Shown here: positions 14,576 to 20,024 of the stretch, piece after piece
Numbering within the stretch: position 1 is the stretch's first letter
Layout: the number at the start of each line of letters is the position of its first letter
Source of the DNA: a virus
Virus record (IMG/VR): IMGVR_UViG_3300015360_000241
Location: 1 to 20,333 of that record
Length of the DNA stretch: 20,333 bases
Reading direction: 5' to 3' (one strand)
Position numbers and translations under genes: made by a program
The notes under the pieces: model-generated
Databases searched by the model: none
What the model saw: only the letters and a program-made list of their open reading frames with translations
Told to the model about the DNA's origin: nothing

Positions 14576-15117
14576 TTAAGTCAGATACGATAAATGAACT
14601 TGCGACAGCACTTTCTAAAGCTCAATCTGAAATCATCGGAGCCGTTAAAGATTCGACCAATCCATTTTTTAAAAGTGATTATGCTGATCTTGCTTCTGTC
14701 TGGGAGGCAATTCGTAAGCCACTTACTAATCATGGTATGTCGATCACTCAACTTTGCGGTGAAGACGAACTTGGCAAATATTTAGAGACGGTAATCCTTC
14801 ACTCCTCTGGCCAATGGATTGGTTCAAAACTTTATTATAAACCTGTAAAAGATGACCCGCAAGGAAACGGCTCGGCCTTAACTTACGCAAGACGATATGC
14901 GCTTGCTGCAATTGCTGGGGTTTCTCAAATAGATGACGATGCTGAAAGTGCGATGAATAGAAAAGATCCTGAAATCAAGACTGGTGTCGTAACGAGCGTT
15001 TCTGCTCTTGCCCAAGTTTCAGTTCCTGAGCATACATGTGAATGGTTGGTTTCTAAATACAATCCTAATCAACTTTACTGCCCGAAATGCAAGGCTAAGA
15101 AAGCGAAAGCGAGCTGA
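14572..15117 (+). CDS. ERF-type single-strand annealing recombinase
   Basis: 181-aa protein of the ERF family (P22 Erf), which anneals complementary single strands made by the exonuclease. Diagnostic parts are ELATALSKAQSEIIGAVKDS, the NPFFKSDYADLASVWEAIRK motif, HGMSITQL and GNGSALTYARRYALAAIAGV with the Asp-rich end SQIDDDAES. The C-terminal about 30 residues add an unusual potential zinc site, HTCEWLV...YCPKCKAKK. The start follows GGAG at 14560-14563 and overlaps the nuclease stop codon. It is needed for genome circularisation or concatemer formation in P22-like phages. Confidence 0.9.
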   Translation: MIKSDTINELATALSKAQSEIIGAVKDSTNPFFKSDYADLASVWEAIRKPLTNHGMSITQLCGEDELGKYLETVILHSSGQWIGSKLYYKPVKDDPQGNGSALTYARRYALAAIAGVSQIDDDAESAMNRKDPEIKTGVVTSVSALAQVSVPEHTCEWLVSKYNPNQLYCPKCKAKKAKAS

Positions 15118-15119
15118 GA

Positions 15120-15317
15120 ATGATCCACATTTGCAGTCAATGCGGTCTTAAAATGCATGGCAAGCATCCTGACAAATGTAGTTTATGCGGCTGCGATGGG
15201 AAGTGGGTTTTAGATTTTAATGATGAAGAAGAGTTTAAAAATGCCAAACGTGAATTTGAGAGACAAAAACATTACCTGCCATTGGTATTAGAACCAATAT
15301 CAGTGAGTAAATTTTGA
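15120..15317 (+). CDS. Small zinc-ribbon protein, rubredoxin-like
   Basis: 65-aa protein with two CxxC knuckles in the first 30 residues (CSQCG ... CSLCGC), the layout of a minimal zinc ribbon or rubredoxin-type metal site. A charged helix follows (DFNDEEEFKNAKREFERQKH). It starts 2 bases after the ERF stop codon with a weak GCTGAGA upstream, so it is probably coupled. Function unknown; metal-binding adaptor proteins of this type are common in phage early operons. Confidence 0.65.
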   Translation: MIHICSQCGLKMHGKHPDKCSLCGCDGKWVLDFNDEEEFKNAKREFERQKHYLPLVLEPISVSKF

Positions 15318-15436
15318 TTGTTTGTAATGAGTGTGAGTTTGAATGTGCAGAAGACGATGAGAGTTGTCCAAAGTATGGAAGCATTGAGCTTGTTAGCGTT
15401 GATGATAGTGAATCTGATTTAGAGGTGATTCATTAG
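15314..15436 (+). CDS. Tiny zinc-ribbon-like protein (40 aa, TTG start)
   Basis: 40-aa ORF below usual length limits, starting at TTG 15314 and overlapping the previous stop codon (TTGA). It reads M-IVCNECEFECAEDDESCPKYG then SIELVSVDDSESDLEVIH. This is a zinc-ribbon pattern, C-N-E-C ... C-P-K-x-G, in which the fourth Cys of the expected CPKCG is Tyr (TAT instead of TGT). The Cys at position 10 might substitute, or the copy may be decaying. The acidic tail is typical of such small proteins. There is no independent Shine-Dalgarno; translation would depend on the upstream gene. Confidence 0.5.
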   Translation: MIVCNECEFECAEDDESCPKYGSIELVSVDDSESDLEVIH

Positions 15437-15580
15437 TGAGTTGTCTATAGTGGTGGTGTCATTTGTACAAAATGGTATTGCTGAGTGAAACAGACAGACG
15501 CAGCTTGAAACACATACGGACATATGGGGACTGGAACGTGAATTGCTCTAAAGCGTTTTGCACTAATTAGGGAATATTAA
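15437..15580. other. Intergenic region before the excisionase gene
   Basis: About 145 bp without a recognised gene. It holds a 32-codon ORF (15472-15570) whose end, HIRTYGDWNVNCSKAFCTN, faintly recalls the start of a Fis-type helix-turn-helix, but it has no ribosome binding site and ends abruptly; it may be a remnant. GGGA just before the excisionase ATG is that gene's Shine-Dalgarno. Confidence 0.35.
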
Positions 15581-15850
15581 ATGACAGAACAAATTGAAGA
15601 GAAACTTTTAAAAGTTCTCACAGAGTTAGAGAAAAGATTTGATGTTAAAGAAGCTAGTGAGAAATCAATAGGTCTTTTAACAACAGAACAACTCGCAAAG
15701 CGTTGGGAAGTTTCTCCTAACAAAATAAAACAAATGAAAGCAGAAAACAAAATTCCTTTTATTAAAATAGGTGACGGTTCAATTCGATTTCCAATCAAAG
15801 ACATCGAGGCTTTTGAGGCTCGCAATACTACGAGGGCGAGTGGGCTATAA
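15581..15850 (+). CDS. Excisionase-like / MerR-type HTH protein
   Basis: 89-aa protein. The N-terminal 30 residues are a charged helix (EEKLLKVLTELEKRFDVKEA). Residues about 32-80 form a winged helix of the excisionase/HTH_17 type: LLTTEQLAKRWEVSPNKIKQ, MKAENKIPFIKIG, then the wing SIRFPIKDIEAFEA. Proteins of this form bind DNA next to att sites and steer the integrase to excision, or act as small regulators. The gene lies immediately upstream of the integrase with a 6-bp gap, which favours excisionase. The ATG follows TAGGGAA. Confidence 0.75.
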   Translation: MTEQIEEKLLKVLTELEKRFDVKEASEKSIGLLTTEQLAKRWEVSPNKIKQMKAENKIPFIKIGDGSIRFPIKDIEAFEARNTTRASGL

Positions 15851-15856
15851 AACAAA

Positions 15857-16987
15857 ATGGGCAACCTCTTAAGGATTCCGCAGTACCCTGATTATTATTA
15901 TGACCCACACTCAGGAATGATCTATGTCAGGTTTTGGGTGAATGGTGCGAGAAAAACTAGAAGCACGGGTATTCGAGGAAGCCTCCCTGCTTTAGTGGCT
16001 GAAATAAAACAGGCCGTATCATCTGGGCGTAAGATAATTTCTGGTTATGATTCCGAAAAAGAATCGATGACAAAATTTGGGATACTCGTTCAAGACTGGC
16101 AGCCTAAATGGATTGAATCATTAGAAACAAGTTGGAAATCTAAAGCATCTAGAGCGGATGCAAAGTCTCGATGGAAAGTTCACTTATCAAAGTTCTTCTT
16201 TGTTTATAAAGACAGGCCATTAGATGTTCGAGAGATCAATGAGGGCCTTTGGCTTGAGTATGCGGCTTGGTTTCAAAAGAAAAACCCAGGGCGTATGCTT
16301 AAGCACCATAGAGCCTACTTGAGACATTTCCTTTATTTTATGCATGAGCAAAGAGACCGAAAAACAGGTGAGCGTTTATTATCCATAGTGCCTGAGCTTA
16401 AGGATTACGACCCAGCAACGGAGTCGCCAGGAAGGTCAATTGAGCTTAAAGAAGAAAGTAATCTTTTAGATTCATGTAATACTCCACAACAAAGGCTCCA
16501 AATTCTCATGGGCATTTATATGGGCATGAGGCCTGGTGAGGTGTGTACTTGTCAAAAGAAGTTCATTAACTGGGATTCTAAAGAGATCGATCTCCCCTCA
16601 ACATTTGTGAAAACTGGGCGAGTTAAAAAACGCGGAAGGTCAGTACCCATTCATCCTAAAGTTGAAAAAGAGCTTAAGGCTCAATTTGATAGTCACACTT
16701 ATGAGCCACTATTTCCTTCGCCTAAGGATCCAACCAAGGCAATCGGTAGAGATGGGAATAAGAAAGCATGGGCCAGGATTAAGCGTGACGCTGGTATAGT
16801 TGGAAGATTACGCCGCCATGACATGAGAGTGACAAGGGCGACAAGGTTCGCTGAGCAAGGAGTATCTGAGCAATTATCTCAAGATGTTTTAGGTATGAGT
16901 AAAGAAGTCATGGATCGACACTATACAAAGTTTAAAGCCGAGGGACGTAAAAAAGTTTATCAGGCAGAACGTCGAGGCAAGAAATGA
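15857..16987 (+). CDS. int: Tyrosine site-specific recombinase (phage integrase)
   Basis: 376-aa integrase. The N-terminal part (residues 1-60, YPDYYYDPHSGMIYVRFWVN) is an arm-type DNA-binding domain, residues about 70-175 form the SAM-like core-binding domain and residues about 195-370 the catalytic domain. Active-site residues seen are Arg in IYMGMRPGEV, the Lys of the beta-hairpin region near FVKTGRVKKRGRSVPIH, H-x-x-R in RRHDMRVTRAT and Tyr in DRHYTKFK. The usual LGH-S His is Met here (LGMSKEV), an uncommon change seen in some members. The gene ends 12 bp before the paired TGGTCGAA repeats of attP. It should integrate the phage at a host tRNA gene. Confidence 0.92.
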   Translation: MGNLLRIPQYPDYYYDPHSGMIYVRFWVNGARKTRSTGIRGSLPALVAEIKQAVSSGRKIISGYDSEKESMTKFGILVQDWQPKWIESLETSWKSKASRADAKSRWKVHLSKFFFVYKDRPLDVREINEGLWLEYAAWFQKKNPGRMLKHHRAYLRHFLYFMHEQRDRKTGERLLSIVPELKDYDPATESPGRSIELKEESNLLDSCNTPQQRLQILMGIYMGMRPGEVCTCQKKFINWDSKEIDLPSTFVKTGRVKKRGRSVPIHPKVEKELKAQFDSHTYEPLFPSPKDPTKAIGRDGNKKAWARIKRDAGIVGRLRRHDMRVTRATRFAEQGVSEQLSQDVLGMSKEVMDRHYTKFKAEGRKKVYQAERRGKK

Positions 16988-16999
16988 CATTGCGCGCTG

Positions 17000-17018
17000 T
17001 GGTCGAAACGTGGTCGAA
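17000..17018. promoter_or_regulatory. Left pair of putative integrase arm sites
   Basis: Two direct copies of TGGTCGAA at 17000-17007 and 17011-17018 (11-bp period), directly after the integrase gene and about 60 bp left of the tRNA-like core. The same heptamer TGGTCGA appears as a pair on the other side of the core, so arm-type Int binding sites are the simplest reading. Confidence 0.6.
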
Positions 17019-17071
17019 CGTGCTTACTTTAAAAGTTAACGTACTAGATTTAATAATGAATTTAAAATACA

Positions 17072-17125
17072 AGCCACAGTCTTTGAATCTGAGGGTCACA
17101 GGTTCGACTCCTGTCGGCCGCACCA
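17072..17125 (+). other. attP core: 3' part of a tRNA gene (possibly tRNA-Gln, anticodon TTG)
   Basis: The segment carries a complete T arm (ACAGG-TTCGACT-CCTGT, 17098-17114), the 3' acceptor strand CGGCCGC (17115-17121), discriminator A and an encoded CCA (17123-17125). Before the T arm, a five-base variable region and a CTTTGAA anticodon-like loop (17081-17087) are in place, giving anticodon TTG. To the left the pairing breaks down and there is no D arm or 5' acceptor strand, so this is not a full tRNA gene. A phage-borne tRNA 3' end next to int restores the host tRNA after integration. The tRNA identity is tentative. Confidence 0.78.
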
Positions 17126-17230
17126 TAAAAGTACCTATAGAATTAAACACTTACATGCTTTCTGTGAATTTGTCTCGGAACTTCAATGTTTTGATTAGCT
17201 CGATTGAGCCCAACGTAGGGCAATGCCTAC

Positions 17231-17250
17231 TGGTCGAATTTGTGGTCGAG
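17231..17250. promoter_or_regulatory. Right pair of putative integrase arm sites
   Basis: TGGTCGAA at 17231-17238 and TGGTCGAG at 17243-17250 (12-bp period), about 105 bp right of the core CCA. Same heptamer and orientation as the left pair. Having both arms indicates an intact attP. Confidence 0.6.
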
Positions 17251-17369
17251 TGTTTCATCGATCCGATCAGGATATTTAGAGCCTCAGATGTCGCGACCAA
17301 CTTAAGTCGCATGCAGTTATCGGAACAATCTTTAAATTCTAAAGCACTTAAATTTCAAAAGCAAAACTT

Positions 17370-17402
17370 AAAAAAAGAGCCCGCCTTAACTGCAGACGGG
17401 CT
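17370..17402 (-). terminator. Strong leftward intrinsic terminator
   Basis: Read on the - strand: AGCCCGTC, loop TGCAGTTAA, GGCGGGCT, then C and seven Ts. The stem is 8 bp with one G-U pair in the - strand RNA, where the + strand RNA would have a C-A mismatch and no T-run. So it acts leftward. No leftward gene lies to its right in the window, implying either an antisense or regulatory RNA made near the origin or insulation of attP/int from leftward transcription. Confidence 0.75.
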
Positions 17403-17430
17403 AACTCAATCGGTATTGGGAATAAATCAG

Positions 17431-17506
17431 TGGACAATAGCCAATCAAACGCCTACTATCGTCCCACAAATAGTATCGCTACAGACAGACAGACAAGACA
17501 GACAGA
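17431..17506. repeat. Ori-like element, copy 1 (non-coding)
   Basis: 76-bp block starting TGGACAATAGCCAA, with inner inverted repeat TACTAT-CGTCCCACAA-ATAGTA (17454-17475) and ending in GACA/GACAAGACAGACA runs. It is the near-identical partner of the block at 17837-17932 inside the replication gene. Its frame relative to the gene copy differs, so conservation is at the DNA level. Confidence 0.75.
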
Positions 17507-17544
17507 TTAAACGGATAAAGGCAACCGAAATATTAGGGGGAGTT

Positions 17545-18279
17545 GTGGATAATTTAATTAAAATAAGCGTTCCAAATTGGGAGAAATTCAACCCAAGAAA
17601 TGATCGAACCAATCATGTTTGGTTCAGATTTCAAAATAAGTTTTTTTCAGATCAAAGAGTGTTTCCATTAACAGGTGAACAACAACGTCTTTTGATTTTC
17701 ATTTATTGTCTAAGATCAGAAAAGTGTAAAGAGTATGTTGAGCTAAGCCTTTCATATACCTCTGCAATTTTGAAACGTAAGCCAAAAGAGATTCATGCGG
17801 ATCTTCAACAACTTTTTGATTCAGAATTACTTGCGGTGGACAATAGCCAACCAAATGCCAACCATCGTCCCACAAATGGTATCGCTACAGACAGACAGAC
17901 AGACAAGACAGACAAGACAGACAAGACAGACAGGGGCGCGCGCGCCACCTTGCCTACCTTAGCCACAATTTGGAATAAACATTCAGGAGAGTTGCCAAAA
18001 GTAATAGAATGCGGTAGCAATCGAAAGATTTCAGCTAAGGCTAGATGGCGGGAGAAGCCAGACCCAGAGTATTGGGTTACTATTATTAAAAAACTAACTA
18101 ATTCAAAGTTTTGTAAAGGCGACAATGAAAGGGTTTGGATAGCTGATTTTGATTTTTTAATTAAACCTGAAACCCACATAAAAGCCATGGAAGGAAAATA
18201 CGACGATAAAAAATCCAAGCATGCAAAAACCGGAATAGACCTCTGGGCTGAAAAGAATGTGGTTGAAAATGGAGCGTAG
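17545..18279 (+). CDS. Phage replication initiator (O-like)
   Basis: 244 aa from GTG 17545, chosen because AGGGGGAG (17535-17542) lies just before it and homology begins there; the frame is open back to 16984 only through attP. Residues 1-95 (VPNWEKFNPRNDRTNHVWFR ... VFPLTGEQQRLLIFIYCLRS) are a winged-helix DNA-binding domain typical of phage replisome organisers. Residues about 98-135 are a polar linker with TDK repeats encoded by ori-like DNA. Residues 135-244 (LATIWNKHSGELPKV ... YWVTIIKKLTNSKFCKG ... VWIADFDFLIKPETHIKAME, EGKY) match the C-terminal module shared by many phage initiators. As in lambda O, the origin probably lies in the linker-coding DNA. The last 23 nt overlap the next gene. 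Confidence 0.8.
   Translation: MDNLIKISVPNWEKFNPRNDRTNHVWFRFQNKFFSDQRVFPLTGEQQRLLIFIYCLRSEKCKEYVELSLSYTSAILKRKPKEIHADLQQLFDSELLAVDNSQPNANHRPTNGIATDRQTDKTDKTDKTDRGARATLPTLATIWNKHSGELPKVIECGSNRKISAKARWREKPDPEYWVTIIKKLTNSKFCKGDNERVWIADFDFLIKPETHIKAMEGKYDDKKSKHAKTGIDLWAEKNVVENGA
17837..17937. repeat. Ori-like element, copy 2, with 9-bp tandem repeats
   Basis: Starts TGGACAATAGCCAA, contains ACCAT-CGTCCCACAA-ATGGT (17862-17881) and continues into tandem 9-bp ACAGACAAG units (about three full copies, 17893-17937, within a GACAGACA-rich tract). It differs from copy 1 at about five positions in the first 55 bp. The unit length of 9 keeps the reading frame and yields repeated Thr-Asp-Lys. It is followed by GGGGCGCGCGCG. 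Confidence 0.78.
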
Positions 18280-18859
18280 TGATTTTCTCATCCAGATCAA
18301 ACGGCTCATGAACCGCTTTGGCGAAAAGTACTACGACGAGGGCGTATGTCAAAAGCTATGGCACATTATTGAAAAGTTACCCGCTGAAAAGGTTGGACAT
18401 TTTGTTACAAATGCATGTGGCGGTCACAAGGCGCCACTGTTTCCAGAATTCACAGAGTTTGAACTAACTAATCGAGCGATTCATTCATTTCCTCAAAAAC
18501 ATTTTCTAGGAACTTGCGGGAAATGTTATGACGGAATGATTGTGGCTGTAAAAAGAAAAGTAGAAAGCTCCCCATATGTTTTTAAGTGTGATTGTAGTGT
18601 GGGACATAGTCACCAAGAGCAATGGCCAACATGGAGTCAGTGGCAAAATCAGAATTTCAGAATTGACAACTTGCCAAGTTCAAAAGACAAAACCTCAATT
18701 TTCTCAAAAGAAGAAATAACGGAAATTTTTTCAATTCTTAGAGGCATAGTGACAAAGAAGATTTCATTTCAAGATGGTGAACAGTACGCAAAGTTATTAC
18801 GGGAAATGATTCATGAGCGAAAACCAAGTTATAATCCAGAACCATCGGGAGCGGCTTGA
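18257..18859 (+). CDS. Replication-module zinc protein, possible helicase loader
   Basis: 200 aa from ATG 18257 (or 196 from ATG 18269); neither has a strong Shine-Dalgarno and both overlap the initiator gene, so coupling is likely. The N-terminal 70 residues are helical (FLIQIKRLMNRFGEKYYDEG, KLWHIIEKLPAEKVGHFV), a layout I associate with small phage proteins that follow the initiator gene. Residues about 90-118 hold a probable zinc knuckle: GTCGKCYDGMI ... FKCDCSVGH. The C-terminal 50 residues are a helix plus Pro-rich tail. By position it matches lambda P / helicase-loading functions, but no loader motif (for example Walker A) is present, so this is inference. Confidence 0.62.
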   Translation: MWLKMERSDFLIQIKRLMNRFGEKYYDEGVCQKLWHIIEKLPAEKVGHFVTNACGGHKAPLFPEFTEFELTNRAIHSFPQKHFLGTCGKCYDGMIVAVKRKVESSPYVFKCDCSVGHSHQEQWPTWSQWQNQNFRIDNLPSSKDKTSIFSKEEITEIFSILRGIVTKKISFQDGEQYAKLLREMIHERKPSYNPEPSGAA

Positions 18860-18883
18860 TATGTTTTTTAGGAAGGTCAACAA

Positions 18884-19201
18884 ATGACTGAGCAAGAAAT
18901 TAAAAACTCAATACTCGATTACTTAAGCTGGAAACGTGAATGCTTTGTTTGGCCAAATGACTCAGTGGGGATTTATGATCCGATTCGTAAAATCTATAGA
19001 AAGAAAAACTCTAAATTTCATATTCGTGGCGTATCAGACATTCTGGGGATATTTCGTGAAAGGGCCTTGGCAATAGAAGTGAAAACGCAAAAAGGCAAAG
19101 TATCACCTGAGCAATTAGAGTTTATTAGTAAGTTTAATAAATCCGGCGGTATTGCCTTTGTGGCCAGATCAGTTGAAGACGTTGAAAGGGAATTAAAATG
19201 A
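18884..19201 (+). CDS. VRR-NUC domain nuclease
   Basis: 105-aa stand-alone VRR-NUC protein (PD-(D/E)XK superfamily), found in many phages and thought to cut branched DNA such as Holliday junctions. Motifs: TEQEIKNSILDYLSWKRECF with the N-terminal Glu, then IRGVSDILGIFRERALAIEV, giving the catalytic D and E-x-K (EVKTQKGKVSPEQLEF), then GGIAFVARSVEDVE. Length fits the family's typical 90-120 aa. The ATG has GGAAGGT 8 bases upstream. It overlaps the next gene by 4 nt. It probably resolves branched replication or recombination intermediates before packaging, a function fitted to the exo/ERF pair. Confidence 0.88.
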   Translation: MTEQEIKNSILDYLSWKRECFVWPNDSVGIYDPIRKIYRKKNSKFHIRGVSDILGIFRERALAIEVKTQKGKVSPEQLEFISKFNKSGGIAFVARSVEDVERELK

Positions 19202-19386
19202 CTGAATCTTTAAAGCTAGAGTTAAGGCATTGCCAGGAATGTAAACGCAGCTTCAAAGTGTTAGCGACGAGCGAACAAACGTGGTGCTCCCAAAACTGTA
19301 AGATGATGGCAAACCCTTTAGAAAACTATAAGGCAAGGTTTCTTAATTACCCGAAACAAAATGTACGGACAAAGCATGATTCGTAA
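19198..19386 (+). CDS. Small zinc-finger protein
   Basis: 62-aa protein with one C-x2-C ... C-x3-C zinc site: HCQECKRSFKV at residues 11-21 and QTWCSQNCK at about 28-36. This recalls the small zinc fingers at DNA-binding phage proteins (FCS/MYM-like or HNH-flanking fingers), but without a second domain. It is coupled to the VRR-NUC gene through an ATGA overlap, so a shared DNA-processing role is plausible. Not assigned to a family. Confidence 0.6.
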   Translation: MTESLKLELRHCQECKRSFKVLATSEQTWCSQNCKMMANPLENYKARFLNYPKQNVRTKHDS

Positions 19387-19453
19387 AATAGTTTTCCTTG
19401 GATTTTTTCTTGTCGTATTCCAACTGCTTCTTGTCGGCGCGTTGACATATTAG
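19376..19453 (+). CDS. Tiny hydrophobic membrane peptide (25 aa)
   Basis: ATG 19376, stop TAG 19451-19453: MIRKIVFLGFFLVVFQLLLV GALTY, a basic N-terminus followed by one continuous TM stretch. An in-frame ATG at 19361 would add five residues. The only possible Shine-Dalgarno is ACGGA. It overlaps the zinc-finger gene. The composition is too consistently hydrophobic to look random, but coding status is uncertain. It could be a small membrane toxin or lysis modulator; no evidence decides. Confidence 0.35.
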   Translation: MIRKIVFLGFFLVVFQLLLVGALTY

Positions 19454-19469
19454 GTAATATAGGTAGTAC
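19442..19469 (+). promoter_or_regulatory. Promoter with perfect TTGACA -35
   Basis: TTGACA at 19442-19447, then 16 bp to TAGTAC (19464-19469) as a weak -10. The -10 lies in GGTAGTACC (19462-19470), an almost perfect palindrome that could be the operator of the XRE protein encoded just downstream. A strong -35 with a poor -10 fits a regulated promoter. Confidence 0.5.
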
Positions 19470-19497
19470 CGAGAAAACATCTATAGAACAGGAGTGC

Positions 19498-19536
19498 ATG
19501 GAATATGTGCAAGATGGTGATGTGTGCATAAGTTAG
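19498..19536 (+). CDS. Putative 12-codon leader peptide
   Basis: ATG 19498 preceded by a good Shine-Dalgarno (AGGAG, 19490-19494): MEYVQDGDVCIS, stop TAG 19534-19536. The regulator gene starts inside it at GTG 19524 in another frame and has no good binding site of its own, so ribosomes ending on the leader may restart there. Confidence 0.4.
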   Translation: MEYVQDGDVCIS

Positions 19537-19724
19537 AGAATATCGGTGTGGCGATAACTAAGGCTAGAAAAAAATCTGGTCTCACACAAACGCAATTGGC
19601 TAAGAAAATAAAGATGCATCAAGGTGAGGTGTCAAGGTATGAGCGTGGAACAACATACCCAAGCCTTGAAACATTATTTAAGATCTATAAGGCGCTGAAG
19701 ATTAATCTAAATGATTTATTTTAA
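19524..19724 (+). CDS. XRE-family HTH regulator (single domain)
   Basis: 66-aa protein that is almost only a helix-turn-helix: NIGVAITKARKKSGLTQTQL, AKKIKMHQGEVSRYERGTTY, PSLETLFKIYKALKINLNDL. GTG 19524 is the only start: an in-frame stop lies at 19518-19520. It lies in a cassette with its own promoter at the right end of the early region, so it may control this promoter or the late genes. It is distinct from both CI and Cro of the immunity region. It is not next to an obvious toxin, so a toxin-antitoxin reading is not supported. Confidence 0.8.
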   Translation: MHKLENIGVAITKARKKSGLTQTQLAKKIKMHQGEVSRYERGTTYPSLETLFKIYKALKINLNDLF

Positions 19725-19748
19725 ATTAGGAACTAAAGGAGTAAAAAA

Positions 19749-20024
19749 ATGGCTAGTGTAAATAAAAACCCATTCAAAGTAGGTGAAAAATATTTCATTC
19801 GTACTGCGACTTATTTTCATCTAGGAAGATTAAAAGATATTTCCGGTAAATGGCTTATTTTAGAAGAGGCTTGCTGGATTGCAGACACCGGGCGTTTTCA
19901 TGATTTTCTTAAAGAAGGTAAATGCAATGAATACGAGGCCTTTGTTGAAGATGTTTTCATCTCTCTTGATTCTGTAATTGATATTACAAAATGGAGTCAT
20001 GAACTATTTAAAGGCCAAAAATGA
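19749..20024 (+). CDS. Hypothetical protein (91 aa), partner of the repeat gene
   Basis: 91-aa protein with a strong Shine-Dalgarno (AAAGGAG, 19736-19742). The sequence VGEKYFIRTATYFHLGRLKD, then ISGKWLILEEACWIADTGRF and HDFLKEGKCNEYEAF, is a compact beta-rich fold. I recall similar (FIRT..TY...GR....LVLE.AAWIADTGRF) proteins in phages of other bacteria, also sitting just before a low-complexity repeat gene; that memory is unverified here. No catalytic motif is evident. It ends in ATGA overlapping the repeat gene start, implying coupled translation. Function unknown. Confidence 0.68.
   Translation: MASVNKNPFKVGEKYFIRTATYFHLGRLKDISGKWLILEEACWIADTGRFHDFLKEGKCNEYEAFVEDVFISLDSVIDITKWSHELFKGQK

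Larger units (their letters stand above)
17126..17544. other. Non-coding region between attP core and replication gene
   Basis: The frame of the replication gene stays open through here, but the peptide is unlike any protein I know, runs through the tRNA fragment and lacks a start with a ribosome binding site until GTG 17545, so I treat it as non-coding. It holds the right arm repeats (17231-17250), a GCGAC-N8-GTCGC inverted repeat near 17292-17309, a leftward terminator (17370-17402) and the first ori-like element (17431-17506). The promoter for the replication operon must lie here, but none stands out. Confidence 0.55.

Noticed and set aside
15472-15570. 32-codon ORF ending in GDWNVNCSKAF as a Fis-like HTH gene
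   Set aside because: Too short for a domain, no ribosome binding site, ends abruptly; kept only as a possible remnant.
17072-17125. Complete tRNA gene
   Set aside because: Only the anticodon loop, T arm and 3' acceptor are present; the 5' half does not pair, so it is an att core and not a functional tRNA gene.
17430-17510. 26-codon ORF from GTG 17430 in the frame of the gene copy
   Set aside because: It translates the copy 1 repeat (starts like the linker of the initiator) but has no good ribosome site; more likely a by-product of the DNA duplication.
16984-17544. Upstream 187 codons of the replication ORF as real N-terminus
   Set aside because: The frame runs through attP and the tRNA 3' end, the peptide shows no domain, and a GTG with AGGGGGAG before it lies exactly where homology to initiators begins.
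17805-18218. Minus-strand 137-codon ORF
   Set aside because: Shadow of the replication gene, including the repeat; no ribosome site or plausible domain.
19376-19724. Toxin-antitoxin module (TM peptide plus XRE protein)
   Set aside because: The peptide overlaps a different gene, lies before the XRE promoter and is not co-transcribed from it; no known toxin family.
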